Part shown: in pieces, positions 9,369 through 21,366 of the stretch
How the letters are laid out: each line of letters starts with the position of its first letter
Position numbering within the stretch: the first letter of the stretch is position 1
NCBI GenBank assembly: GCA_043228905.1
Contig: JBHGNT010000012.1
Location: forward strand, 11,160,001-11,224,000
DNA from: Azolla caroliniana
Lineage: Eukaryota; Polypodiophyta
Direction of reading: 5' to 3'
DNA length: 64,000 nt
Notes under the pieces: model-generated
What the model was told of the DNA's origin: nothing
Databases searched by the model: none
The model's input: the letters and a program-made list of their open reading frames with translations, nothing else
Translations under genes and position numbers: made by a program

Positions 9369-12300
9369 ACTCTTCCGTTTGAATAAACGGATTTATCGGC
9401 ATATCTCCCAAATACGGTTTAAGCCGAAATCCATTTACCCATTTCGGTAAAACCTCTCCGGTTAATGATCCCAGTTGGTACGTACCATTTTTACTATTAA
9501 TTATCCATACTGGACCTGTCCATCTATACCGGAGTTTCCCAGGCATAAGTCCCATTCTCGTCTGGAATACCAATACCGGTTTCCCAATTTCGAATTGCTC
9601 TTCCGATTTCCTTCGATGTCGATTTACGAATGCCTTGATTTGTCTCTGCTTGTGTTCTAGTGCTGACATTGATTGAATCCGTTCTTCTTCTAATACTAAT
9701 AAAGCCTCTTTGCGTATCTGCTCCGATTCTATTTCATTTAACTTATTCGTTGCTTGGATACGAAGTGTCGGAATTTGAAATTCGATCGGCATAACGGCTT
9801 CGAGTCCGAATGCCATTCGGAAAGGTGTTGATTTAATGGATGTTTTGTACGAAGTACGATATGCCCATAATGCACTATTTAACTTTTGATCCCAATCAGT
9901 ACGATTTTCATTCACTATCTTCTTTAAAATTGTTTGAATTGTTTTATTTGTCGATTCTGCCAATCCATTAGCTTGGGGATAGTAAGGCGTACTTTTCTTA
10001 TGAACTACGGCATAGTAATTGGTTAATTCGTTAATTAACTTGTTAATAAAATGAGTGCCTTGATCGCTTACCAATTCTATTGGGCAACCGAATCGACACC
10101 ATATATTCTCATACAGGAATTTTGCTGTGGATGCTGCTGTATTGTCCCTGAGAGCTTTTACTTCAACCCATTTTGTGCAATAGTCAGTCGCAATTATGAT
10201 ATATCGATTATCGGTTCTTGCAGCTGCTGGTTTGAATGGGCCAACAAAATCTAAGCCCCATTTCTGAAATGGCTCAAGAGGTAAAACCGGTTGAAAAGGC
10301 ATTCGATCCTTTTCGGTTGGTTGCCCCATTCTTTGACACAAATCGCATTTCTTACAGTATTCGTTAGCATCTTTCATCACCGTTGGCCACCATAACCCGT
10401 TATTCCATATTTTTCTGGCTGTTGCTTCTCCTGCGTAATGACCGCCAGCAATTCCACAATGTGACTCTATTAATATGGCTGATTTTTCAAATTTTCGTAC
10501 TACCCTTCGCCATATTCCATCCGCTCCTTTATGATACAACATGTCATTAAATAAACAAAAATTCCGACTTCGTACTGCAATTCTTTTTCTTTCATCTGTC
10601 GACATGTGTTCGGCCGGAATTCCTGTTGATAGAAATATCGTCATTTCGGAAATCCATTCATCCTCTTTTTCCTCATTCACTTCATGTGCTTTTACTGCCT
10701 CAACCCGAAATAATTGAGTATCTGGAAAATCATCTTTAACCCCAACCGCTTCTTCTCCAGACTCAAGCCGACTGAGATAGTCAGCAATCGCGTGCTGTGC
10801 TCCTGGTCGATGTATAATGTCGAATTCAAACTCTTGAAGCAATAACGTCCATCGGGCTAACTTGCATGTCAATTCTTGTTTGGAAACTAGATACAGTAAA
10901 GCCGAATGATCCACATGAAATGTAAATTTCTTACCCAAAAGGTAATGTCGAAATTTGTTCACACTATATATCATTCCCAAAGCTTCTCTTTCGGTTGTTG
11001 AATAGTTTCTTTCGGCCGACGAAAGTTTCCTACTAGCATAGTATACCGGCCTATACCAGTTTGGTTCGGATAATTGCATTAAAGCACTGCCTATGGCAAT
11101 GTCCGACGCATCGACGAAAACATGAAATGGTTTGTTCCAGTCCGGTGGTTGAACTACCAGAACCTTCGTCAGCATCTTCTTGAGACATTCGTACGCATCT
11201 TGTTCTATACTTGTCCATATAAAAGGAACTTTGTGTACTGCTGTGTGTAACGGAATAGCAATGTCTGCTAGATATCTCATCATTCTATTGTGCCACCGAA
11301 TTTGACCCAAAAATCTACTTAGAGCTTTAGCATTTGTTGGTGGTGTTGCCTCAATAATTGCTTTAACTTTGACTGGGTCCACTGCAATCCCTTCTTGACT
11401 GACAATATGCCCAAGTAATGTACCACTCATTACTCCGAATGCGCATTTGGCTGGATTTAAACTAAGACGCCCTTTTCGACATTTTTCTAAACATAGCCGT
11501 AAATGCTCAAAATGATCAGCTTTCCGACTATATACTGCAAAATCATCTAAAAACACCTGCATGAAAGCTGGAATATATTCCCCGAATATTTCCTGTATTA
11601 CCCGCTGAAATGTAGCTGGAGCTGTTTTTAAACCGAACATCATGACTACTGCCACAAAGACACCCCATTCTGTGACGAAAGCTGTCTTTTCCTGATCTTC
11701 GGGATTCATCCGTACTTGGTTGTACCCACTGAACCCATCCAAGAAACTATAAATTTCATGTCCCGCTACTGCATCTAATATCCCATCTGTGAATGGCAAT
11801 GGAAACGCATCCGTAATTGTCGCTGCATTCAATTTTTTGTAATCCACACATACGCGAATTTTCCCATTCTTTTTCGGGACTACTACTATCAGACTTAGCC
11901 ATGTTGATTTTTTGACGGGTCGAATAAATCCTACTTTTAAGAGTTTATCGATTTCTTCTTTTACTTTGATAGCATAATTCGGATTCAACCTGTACCTGCG
12001 TTGTTGTACTGGCTTTGCATCTTTATGCAAATTGATTTGATGTTGACAAAAAGCGGGATCCAGACCTTTCATATCGTCAAACGACCATGCAAAAACATCT
12101 TTATATTGTAATAGTAATGTTGTTAATGTCCGTTTGTCATTTACCGTCAAATCTCTAGCAATCAAGACTGTTTTTCTTTCAGCATCCTCCACTCCTGCCA
12201 AATCGATCTCCTCCAATGCTGAGGCTTGCACTCGCTGAGATACCTTCATTTCCTTATCTGTAGCTTCTTGTTGCATTCGTATTTCTTTCATTGTTTGCTC

Positions 12301-14859
12301 ATCGATTGGCACTTCTTCGTGTGAGTCTACATATGGTGTTAATGCTTGCAAAATATCTACCTCAAATAGAGGGATGATTTTTTGATTATCATCAAAATAC
12401 TGACTTTCTTCTTCCTCGTCCAATCCTTCCATCATATTAACTGCTTCTGCATGTACAGGTAAACTCTGTTTGCTTGTTGTCACTTTGTTGTGCGTCGGAA
12501 TCCTGACCTTATTTTTTCCCTTCCTAAATGTTAGCACATTTTGTTTCCAATTTTGTTTAATATTAGCTGTCTTTAACCATGGTCTCCCTAATAACAAGGG
12601 GTATGCTCCCTGTGTTTCTAACTGCAAAATTACTGCCGAAATCTGAAAACTGTGTCCCCCGATTATTACATCCAGTTGTCGAAGCAAACCAATCGGTCGT
12701 ACCGTACTTGTATCTGCCATTCGTAACCAAAACGGACATGCTTCCCATTCCGTGATTCCCAGTTTTTCACATGTAGTTTTGTTAATCACATTAACACCCG
12801 AGCCTCCATCTATAATTACATTTCCGATTTCTTGCCCGTAAAGTATTACCTTAATCGACGGATTCTGTTCATCCATGATCGAAGGGTTATTACTTGGCTG
12901 ATTGTAGTGTACTGCTATTTGTTCGGAACCTTTATATGCAATTAATGCTGCCACTTTTTCTGTAAACCTTGGTACTAACTTAAGTAAGCCCGTAAGTGGC
13001 AATGACACTTGGCAATCAGCCAACAGTTTCCAAGTTTCTTCCTGTTCCTTATTCCCCAATGACTGTTGTACAACGATGTCCTGGTCAATGTTATTGTCTT
13101 GTAACATTCGATTCACATTACTTTGATTTGCTTCATCCACCCATTCTTTTGCCGCCTTCCGAACTTCTTCCTGAATTTCCCACTCTGATTGTTTGCTTTT
13201 GCTGCGTGTCGTTACTTGCTGAACTTCCGGTATTACCATATTAACTGCTGGACCCTTTCCTTTAACCGGACATTGATTAGCATAATGGCCTAGTTGTCGA
13301 CAAATGTAACAAGTGGGCACAAATGTTGCACTGGTCTCTCCATGTGCAAATTGCCCGTTATTAAATTGCTGCTCTTCATTACCATTCGGGTTTTGTTGGT
13401 ATTGACGTGTAGCTTTTGGTTTGTAAAATCTCTTGTTTTTATACCGATTCTGCCTAAATTGTTCAGTATTATCATTTGGTTGTGCTATATTGTGTGGTGT
13501 CCCGAACTCCTGATTTGGCGGAAAATTACTCTGTTGAAACATTTGATTATTTTGTGGAACGGTTTGAGTATTATGTTGAAAAGTCATATTACCCGGTTGA
13601 AATGCTGGATTTGGTTGAAATGTAGAATTCGGTTGCACATTCGGACAGTTCTGTTGAAACCCTTGAAATGGTGGGTTACCTTGTTGGAAACTTTGATTAT
13701 TTTGTTGAAAATATTGATTCGGATTCTGTACGAATGGTGGGTTGGATTGAGCAAAACCTGGTTGAAATGCTTGAGTCACTTGAGTGGGTTGCATATTTTG
13801 TTGTGAAAAGATCTGATTTGGCTGTAGAACCGGATTCTGTTGTACATTTTGCTGATTTTGTGAAAAATTATTATTTTGATAACCATTGAACAGATTAGTG
13901 TTATTTTGGTAACCATTGTCAGCAAAAATTTGTCGTACTGACGCCGTAGTCTTATTAAGCAGATTATATTCACATTGTTCTACGGAATGTAATTTTGAAT
14001 GACATATTGTACAATGTGTTCTTAACGTACAATCAATTGCTGAATGCCCCGTATTTAAACAAGTGGTGCATTGAACTGCTTGTCGAAATTGTAACTCCTC
14101 CATTGTTGGTAATGTACGGTGTAATGCCGACATGTCCATACTCTGAACATTGACCGGTGGTCGACCCATTTCTATTGCTTTATCAATGACTTGTTCGATA
14201 GTCTGATTTCAAAAATCGAACACTTTCAATGTCGTCCTTAATGGTTCTTTTACAGCTTCTAGAAAGACTTCTTTTAATTCCTTATCCGGAATCGGCCTTG
14301 AAATCTGAAGCTGTAAGTTCTGAAATCGTATCACAAACTGAGATACTGTTTCATTTTTTTCTTGATATAACGCATAAAATTGCGCAATCAAATCCTTCTG
14401 CGGAATTTGTTGATGAAATAATTGTAAAAATTTACTAGTTAATACTTCAAAGGATGGAAATCCTTGAAGACCGTTCTGCGCAAACCAATTAGCGGAATAT
14501 CCGTCTAATGATAAGACGAACTCAGCGATTTTTGACTTATCTTCGGCATCTGCCGACAATCGCTGAGCTCCATGGTTAATCTCCCATGTCGTTAAGAAAT
14601 CCCTAACATGTGCTTCCGCATCTGTTCCTTCCCGGAACTTAGAATAAGTATAAGGCATATCGTCCCAAATGTCGTAAAACGATACCTCTTCCGTCTGTTT
14701 TTCGTCTGAAGGTAATTGATCGGATAAGTCAGGAAGTTTCGACCACTTTGTGCTTGATTCCGGCTGTTCTTGCGCAATGAACGCTTGCTGCACTACCTTC
14801 GTAACTGACCTTGTACGAGGCCGCTTACAACTGACCGGTGCCTCCTCTTCATACGACAT
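9367..14859 (-). pseudogene. Gag-pol of element C, one in-frame stop
   Basis: A single frame from 14859 to 9367 except TGA at 14211-14209. Before the stop lie 216 codons of Gag capsid-like sequence. After it come 13 codons and then 1600 open codons from 14169. The latter start with zinc knuckles CTTCLNTGHSAIDC and CTICHSKLHSVEQC, a long Gln/Asn-rich stretch, and a third knuckle CYICRQLGHYANQC. Then follow protease (IIDGGSGVNVIN), RT (QVFLDDFAVYS), RNase H (VFVDASDIAIGSALMQ), the integrase HHCC zinc site, the DDE core (DFVGPF, SDQGTHF, ANGLAEST) and a C-terminal domain without chromodomain. The stop separates capsid from nucleocapsid, so it is more likely a disabling mutation than a gag/pol readthrough signal. 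Confidence 0.9.
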
Positions 14860-14895
14860 CCATTCGAATTGTTCTCTGCTTAATTGCAGATGTAA

Positions 14896-14907
14896 CCGGG
14901 CGTGCCA
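14896..14907 (-). other. Candidate primer-binding site of element C
   Basis: TGGCACGCCCGG on the minus strand, 11 bases inside the 5' LTR and upstream of gag. Its core TTGGCACG is the same as in the motif at 6456, in opposite direction. The tRNA is not identified; an Arg type is possible. Confidence 0.5.
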
Positions 14908-14918
14908 AAATTCTTCTG

Positions 14919-15375
14919 TGTTAATCGGCTAATTACTAACTACTACCGATACAGAAGAGTGAACGTCGCTACTCAACGTTCTAACAAGGAATTGTGTTTT
15001 ACGAACGGAATTATACTATATTAATCGGTAATTACCGTGATCGTTATTTAGTTATAAATTAGGAAGCTTGCACTTAAGATCATAGACAATAGAAGGAACA
15101 CAGAATTCGTACAAGATATTCCTAACTTAAACTTATATTACTAAATAGAACGACCTTTCTTACAATGCCTTCGGTTCCCTTTTATAGGTATACCGAAGGT
15201 CTTTTCTCATCAAGAACTATTCCTACTTACTATCAAGATTTACAAAATTATCTAACTAACTTAGTTCTCTTCGTTTACTGCTGAGTCATTGATCCGAACA
15301 GTCGATCCGAACCGACTCTGTTTTCGACGCTTTCCCACTTGTTCGGTAAAACTGACTGTCCGGGTCTGGGTAACA
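14919..15375 (-). repeat. 5' LTR of element C
   Basis: 457 bp, same length as the 3' copy and identical except one base that I could find, so the insertion is recent. Confidence 0.93.
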
Positions 15376-18300
15376 GCTTCGATAGGAGTTGAACAACCTA
15401 CGACAACGCGACTTGTCGGTGGCGGACTATACCTCGAAGATCAAGGATATCTGCGACTCCCTCGCCTCCATAGAGGTGAACATCGAGGAGAGCGAGGGAG
15501 ATAGGCCCCGTGGACATGGAGAACGAGGCGAGTCGGTGCGCAATGGAGGCGGCCGACGAGATCAAGGAAGAAGGCGCCGAAGTGATGTCGACAGCAACTC
15601 CAGAAACAGGGGGAGTCGAAGCGATGAGAACCGGCAAGGGAAGGCCATCACGGAATGCTGGTACTGTGGCAAGAAAGGCCACAGGGAAAGTGAGTGCTGG
15701 AAGAAGCGCGCCGATTCTGAGAGAACCGGTTCTGGAAACGGCTCCGGACATACCGACAAGGGAAATCAGCAGCGATCGCACTATGCTGAAGACTCTGGGA
15801 GAGCCGGAGAAGGGTCTGTCTTCGTGATGAGACATGAAGCAAACTCAATGAAACGGACCACCCCGAGATCGAACGAGGTGTGGTACGTAGAGTCCGGCGC
15901 GTCAAACCACATGACGAGTCATAAGGAGTGGTTCTCGTACCTTGAAAAACCGATACAACCTGGAGTAGTCGCAACTAGAGACGACACTCCGCATCCGATC
16001 GCGAATGTCGGAGAAGTTCCCCTTAGCCATGTCGGGCAGAAAGGGAAACTCATGAACGTGTTGCATGTTCCGACAATCACGAAGAACTTGGTCTCGGTTG
16101 GACAGATCGTTGACCAAGGGATGGAGGTTCGGTTTACACACCTCGGGTGCTTCATTGAGGAAGAAGGCCGTGTGATTGCGCAAGGGCGCAAAGACGGGAG
16201 ATGTTCATCCTCGATTCCACTGACGGCGGCACCACAATGTTCGCGAAGGGACAAAAATCTGAGTCGGACATCGACTTGTGGCACAAGCGGATAGGCCACG
16301 CCAACTTCCAGCGGCTTCAAGATCTGCAATCGAAACAGGTAGTGCTCGGATTGGCCAAATTTAGTGGCCGAAAGGCACAAATTTGTGAAGCCTGCCAGCT
16401 CGGGAAGCAACATCGACTTCCTTTCCCCAACGAGCAAAACTGGAGCCGGAACAAACTCGACCTTATACACTCCGATGTATGGTGGCCGGCACAAAAAATT
16501 AGTCTTGGCGGGAGCCGATATTTCGTCTCCTTCATCGACGACCACACACGGCACACGTGGATCTACCTCATTGAGAGGAAGAGCAAAGTCTTCGACTGCT
16601 TCCGGGACCTCAAAGGGTTCGTGGAAACGGAAACGGGACGAAAGATCAAGTGCTTGCGGTCGGATGGCGGGAAAGAGTACTTTTCTGGTCAATTCAATGG
16701 TTATCTACAACAAATGGGAATTCGGCGCGAATTCAGTTGTAGATACACGCCGGAGCAGAACGGCGTGGCCGAGAGGAAGAATCGGTCGATTGTGGAAGCG
16801 GCACGGGCAATGCTGGAGGAGAAGAGCTTGCCCAAGTTCTACTGGGCCGAGGCGGTAAGGACCGCGGTATACATCCAGAACCGGATCGGAGACAAAGTGT
16901 CGGTGCACGAGCTATATTTCAGAATGAAGCCGAACTTGCGACACTTGAGGGTGTTCGGTAGCATTGCGTATGTGCATGTACCGAAGGAGAAAAGGAGGAA
17001 GCTGGACGCGAAGGCCGAGAAATGCATCTTGGTCGGTTACTCAGACGAGCAGAAGGGTTATACGTGCTATAACCCTCGCACCAAACAAGCGTGTGTTAGC
17101 CGCGACGTTGTGGTTGACGAGTCCGCGTCCTGGTACCAGCCCTCGACTCTGAACCCCGACTCCAATCCGAGCTCTGACGATGAGGTCAGCGAGGCCGAGA
17201 TGCCTCTGGATGAGCCCGAAATCGAGACCCGCGAAGAGAGTCTGATTTCACTCCGTTTAAGTGGACCGAGTGGACCAATTGGACGACTGAGTCGGTACGA
17301 TCAGTCCGATGAAGAGCCGGCGAGTAGTGGAGACTCGACCGTGCATTCCCCGCGCAGGAAGCCGAGGAGACGGCTTACGCGCAAAGAGAAAGGGAAGAAG
17401 AAGGTGTCGGATTCCGGCACAGATAGGAACGAGTCAGACCAACGCGAGTCTAACTCTGAGGGAACCGGTGACAGGTCTTTATAGGTAACGTCCGCGTCGA
17501 CCGAGAAGCCCTCGACATCGGCTAATGCTAGATTACGCCGATCTACCCGCCAGAAGAACCCTATTTTGCTGTTCGGATACAACGAGTACATGGCGCATCA
17601 TTATGCGTACATGACCCATATAGCGGAAGTGCGTGAGCTGGAGAGCTACGCAGAAGTGGCTAAAGACGCGAATTGGCGTGCCGCGATGGAGGAAGAGATG
17701 CACGCATTGGCGGAGAACGAGACCTGGAACCTGGTTGACGCACCAATAGGGGTAAAACCGATCGGGTGTAGGTGGGTGTACAAAGTCAAGTACAACACCG
17801 ATGGCTCGGTCAACCGGTACAAGGCTCGGCTAGTGGCAAAGGGCTACGTGCAGAAACACGACATCGACTACGATGAGACCTTTGCGTCGGTCGCGAAAAT
17901 GACGACCGTCCGTGTTTTGCTCGTAGTAGCTGCGGCGAAGGGGTGGCACCTACATCAAATGGATGTAAAGAATGCGTTCCAGCAAGGTGACCTTGAGGAA
18001 CAGGTGTACATGGTACAGGCCCCCAGATTTCACTCCGGAACGAACTCCTCGGCAGTATGCCGACTGAAGAATTCCCTTTACGGACTGAAGCAAGCCCTGG
18101 GTGCCTGGAACGCGAAGATCACGCAACAACTGCGTCAGATGGGCTTCGTCACATCAAAATCGGACTCTTCCCTGTTCATCTGGAAAGGTCGACTCGGACC
18201 GGTTAGTATTTTACTATATGTTGATGACTTGGTCATCACCGGCGCCGACCTCGGTGAAATCGACCGCGTGAAGCTCCAGCTTGCGGCATCGTTCGACATG

Positions 18301-19077
18301 AAGGATCTGGGGGACCTTCATTACTTCCTCGGGATCGAAGTGATCCATACCCCCGAAGGCATATTGATCAGCCAACGTCATTACGTGCTGGGTATGCTCT
18401 TCAAACTCGGGATGGACGACTATAAGTCCGTCTCAACTCCTCTGGACAGAACCGTCAAGCTTTGTCCCGATACAGGAAAGGTATGCGTCCCGACGAGGTT
18501 CCGACAAATTGCCGGAAGCCTCATATACTTGACCATCACCCGACCCGACCTCAGTTATCCGGTCGTAGTGATCAGTCAGTTCATGGTGCGACCTACCGAG
18601 GAGCACCTTCAGTGTGCGCAACGCATACTTCGGTATGTCAACGGCACTAAGGACCGGGGACTGCTATATCGGACCGGTGCAGCCGTGCAATTAGTCGGCT
18701 ACACCGATGCTGATTGGGCTGGCAACACCGCCGATCGCCGATCCACGTCTGGATACGCGTTCTCCCTTGGGAGTGCCGCGATCGCGTGGAGCAGTAAGAA
18801 GCAGCCGACATATGCACTGTCGAGCACCGAAGCTGAGTACCGAGGAGCGGCTGTCGCGACATGCGGAGCCATATGGTTGAAGCGGCTACTTAAGGACTTG
18901 CAAGAGGAGGTGTCCGATCCAACGACGATCTACTGCGACAACCTCAGTAGCATCCAACTCGTGAAGAACCCCGTCTTCCACGCACGAACTAAGCACATTG
19001 AGGTGCACTACCATTTCATCCGTGAGCGTGTCCTTTCCGGTGAAGTCGAACTTCAGTATGTTCCGACGGATCGGTAG
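15376..19077 (+). pseudogene. Copia B gag C-terminus and pol (PR-IN-RT-RNase H)
   Basis: Resumes gag after element C (ELNNLRQRDLSVADYTSKI), with a TAG just after the junction. Domains in order: zinc knuckle CWYCGKKGHRESEC; protease YVESGASNHM; GAG-pre-integrase DLWHKRIGH; integrase DDE (FIDDHTRHTW, RSDGGKEYF, NGVAERKN); RT with ILLYVDDLVITG; RNase H with TDADWAG and STEAEYRG, and HARTKHIEV. Breaks: a frameshift near 16200-16290, TAG at 17482-17484 where copia J reads AAG, and TAG at 19075-19077 for the CAG expected before TADIFTK. It is not functional as it stands. Confidence 0.92.
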
Positions 19078-19710
19078 ACTGCCGACATCTTCACCAAGCC
19101 TCTTGGTCTGGACAAGTTGCGGCAATTCTCAGGTGCGCTCGGATTGCGTCACCTCGACGTGCCAAACTTGAGGGGGAGAACAGTCCCGAACGACCAAGCA
19201 AGGCAGCAGGAAAGGAGTGGAGACCGCGACACTACCGAGTCGGTTGACTCGGTTGACGAGTTCGACTTCGGATCGACTGAAGAAGCCGAGGGCGGACCCG
19301 TGGAAAAGTTTGGAAGAGGACAGAAGGGGAGCAACCGAAGGAGAGAGCCGAAGCCAACCACACATGGGGAAGATGACACCACCGAGGGCGAGAAGACCGA
19401 AGACGAGTTGGAGACAGCCAACTTGGACGAGAGCGAAAACCGATCGGAGGTAGCCGAGTCGATTCGGATGTTTGATTCAGATACGCTGAATCAACCGAGG
19501 CCCAAGCGGAAGAAAAGGCAGCAAAAGAAGCGTAAACACCGCAACAACAGAAGAGCTGATGAGGGCCACATGAGGAGACAAGCCGACCGGAAGGGTCGAA
19601 GCGCGCGGAGTTGAACAGGTCGTGGAGCGCGAGCGAGGCGTGAAGCCAGGAGGAACCGGAGCTGTGAGCCCGAAGATCCCGAAGAGCCTCAAGTTGAGCT
19701 TGAGGGGGAG
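19078..19710 (+). pseudogene. Copia B: end of pol and charged C-terminal tail
   Basis: In the pol frame after the last stop it reads TADIFTKPLGLDKLRQF, the usual copia end. The frame then stays open to 19614, giving about 160 residues rich in Glu, Asp, Lys and Arg (DESENRSEVAES, KRKKRQQKKRKHR) with no recognised domain. Copia pol normally ends soon after the RNase H motif, so this tail is unusual. The rest up to the purine tract is non-coding. Confidence 0.6.
19695..19710 (+). other. Polypurine tract of copia B
   Basis: TGAGCTTGAGGGGGAG directly before the 3' LTR; normal position for plus-strand priming. Confidence 0.85.
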
Positions 19711-20129
19711 TGTTGAGAGACAAGCTCAACATCAGCCGGATCGGTTGGGACCGATCGGTTAGGCCGAATGCGTAAACCGGTACGCAGACCGGTGCGTAGG
19801 TAGGGCCGGATCGGTGCGTAAACCGGGAGGCCGTTAGGAAAGATATTCTGTGAGGAATATATTTGGGAGTTAGTGTAGGAGCTCTTAGTGAGCATTGAAG
19901 TACTGTCATTACTTCGGTCAGTCCTTCTAGGACTTGTATAAAAGTGTTCATTGAACACACATATGTATAGAGAATGGTGAATAAAGTTTTTTGAATATAG
20001 TTCTTGTTTTCTCTCTATCACTCTCTCTGTCTCTCCCGCGTATACTGCGTAAGCTCAAGCTCTCCATTAAACCTGAGTTTTCTTCCTCTGTTCGGTCTTC
20101 ATACTTGCTTCCGCACGTTACTCTTTACA
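19711..20129 (+). repeat. 3' LTR of copia B
   Basis: 419 bp, TGTTGAGAG...CTTTACA, followed by the ACTTG duplication. Confidence 0.93.
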
Positions 20130-21232
20130 ACTTGCAATTCGGCTGCTTGAGCTGACCATTGCTTCCAACCTGCAGCTAGTGTTTCATCGACCTTTCTATT
20201 TAATTTCTGCCGCTGCTTCATGACTAACGCATTGATACGTTCCTCCTGTTTGTCGTACATTGTTTGAAGAGCCAACGTCTCCTGTTTAGCTTTTTCAATG
20301 TCGAGCCGTAATTTCGCCATGAGTAGTTCGCAGGATGTATTGACTGACTTGACCCTTGCCACTGCTTCCTCCATTACTCTATCGATTCGTTGGCTGAACT
20401 GTTTTTGAGCCTCTTCCAGTTCTTTTATGTGCTTTTCTTGCATCTATTCGTGTTCGTGGATACTATCCATTTTTTGTTTGTGCACATCGTCAAATAACCG
20501 AATGCGCTCATTTTCAGCATCTTCATATTTTTGCAAAAATTGACTAGAGCATACCTACATTTTCACGAGTTCTTTGTTCAGTGAGCTAATTTGTGCGGCC
20601 GCAATGTGATGTAATAGAGTCGGTTACTTTCTATTTTGCCTCCCGAACCTTAGCCGTCTGTTCTTGAAACGCCTTCGTAAGTTCAGCTTCCTTGTGCACA
20701 ACTTCTTGCTTTTGATGGCCTCCGCTTGTGTGTGCTCGTAGTGTTCTTTAACTTTTTCTACAATGGCTTTGTGCATGGCGATCTCTTCTTTGTACTGGCG
20801 AATTGTTTCGCCAATATCTTCGTCGGTTTGCACGATCGTTGTCGCCAGAGTGACAGAGAAAGGTGGCCTGATCTGAATAGCCGTGTCGGTCCATTCGCAC
20901 ACACCGGGCTGGTCCATCTGTGTCGTCGTGCTGTTCTGTTCAGGACGATGTGGTAAGTCCGTCTGCGTTGATTGGTCATTGGAGGTAGAAAGGGGGGGCG
21001 GTAGAGGGAGTGGGGGTGGCTGATCTTGTGTTCGAAACTGCTGCTCTAATTCGGCCCGTTGTGCTTCAGAGGCCTGCCATAGGTCAATGGCAGTCTTTGC
21101 TTACTTGCTTGTCTCTTTGTTACTGGGTAGCCATGTCTTTGGCGGCACGCATTGCTCTATCCAATTCCTGGTAAACTTCGACCAACGCTGTGTTGAGCTC
21201 TAGAAGCTCAATGCGTGTTCGACGTTTCTTTG
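20130..21232 (-). pseudogene. A0 ORF3, central coiled-coil segment
   Basis: Reads from the D insertion site: TKKRRTRIELLELNTALVEV, corresponding to the LHGALVEIHKEYE start of the coiled coil in C. It continues through stop-broken heptad-rich sequence to AAGWKQWSAQAAELQV at the copia B junction. 20443-20099 is open for 114 codons and 20917-20624 for 97. Stops (for example near 20445) and shifts show decay. Its left and right ends are the ACTTG and CTTTG duplications. Confidence 0.82.
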
Positions 21233-21366
21233 TGATGTTCGCCGGAATAGTAACAGACGGACAAGAGCGCAGGAATACGGAATAGTATAATATTGTAACG
21301 CATGTAACGGTTCACATGGGAAGGTCTTCAGCACAAAACAGAAATCCACCTCCTAACTCTCAGCGT
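21233..21366 (+). repeat. 5' LTR remnant of D
   Basis: 21233 to about 21321 aligns with the start of the LTR at 36793 (TTCGCCGGAATAGTAAC... TAACGGTTCAC). The next 45 bases have no match that I can see. Element E follows directly. Confidence 0.75.

Larger units (their letters stand above)
5999..15375 (-). mobile_element. Ty3/gypsy element C with third ORF (young)
   Basis: LTRs of 457 bp at 5999-6455 and 14919-15375 differ at only one base that I could see (6446 C versus 15366 T). GCTTC at 5994-5998 and 15376-15380 is the target duplication in the gag of copia B. In minus orientation the order is 5' LTR (right), gag-pol (14859-9367), a poly(A) tract, ORF3 (8953-6500), 3' LTR (left). The promoter TATA in the LTR agrees with this orientation. 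Domain order RT-RNase H-integrase makes it Ty3/gypsy. The long extra ORF and the lack of a chromodomain suggest the Tat/Athila side of the plant tree, which is inference. Confidence 0.95.
5169..20129 (+). mobile_element. Ty1/copia element B with nested gypsy C
   Basis: Complete copia structure. It has LTRs TGTTGAGAGACA...CTTTACA at 5169-5612 and 19711-20129, the primer site TGGTATCAGAGC directly after the 5' LTR, and a purine tract before the 3' LTR. ACTTG at 5164-5168 and 20130-20134 is the target duplication. Gag-pol carries several stops and shifts, so it is not autonomous now. Gypsy C (5999-15375) sits in gag. The target was the A0 ORF3. Confidence 0.95.

Noticed and set aside
15398-16692. 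Long minus-strand ORFs over copia B pol
   Set aside because: Shadow frames opposite real gag-pol sequence with GC-rich third positions.
19232-19960. 242-codon minus-strand ORF over the end of copia B
   Set aside because: It is the antisense of the charged pol tail and 3' LTR; no domain and low-complexity composition.
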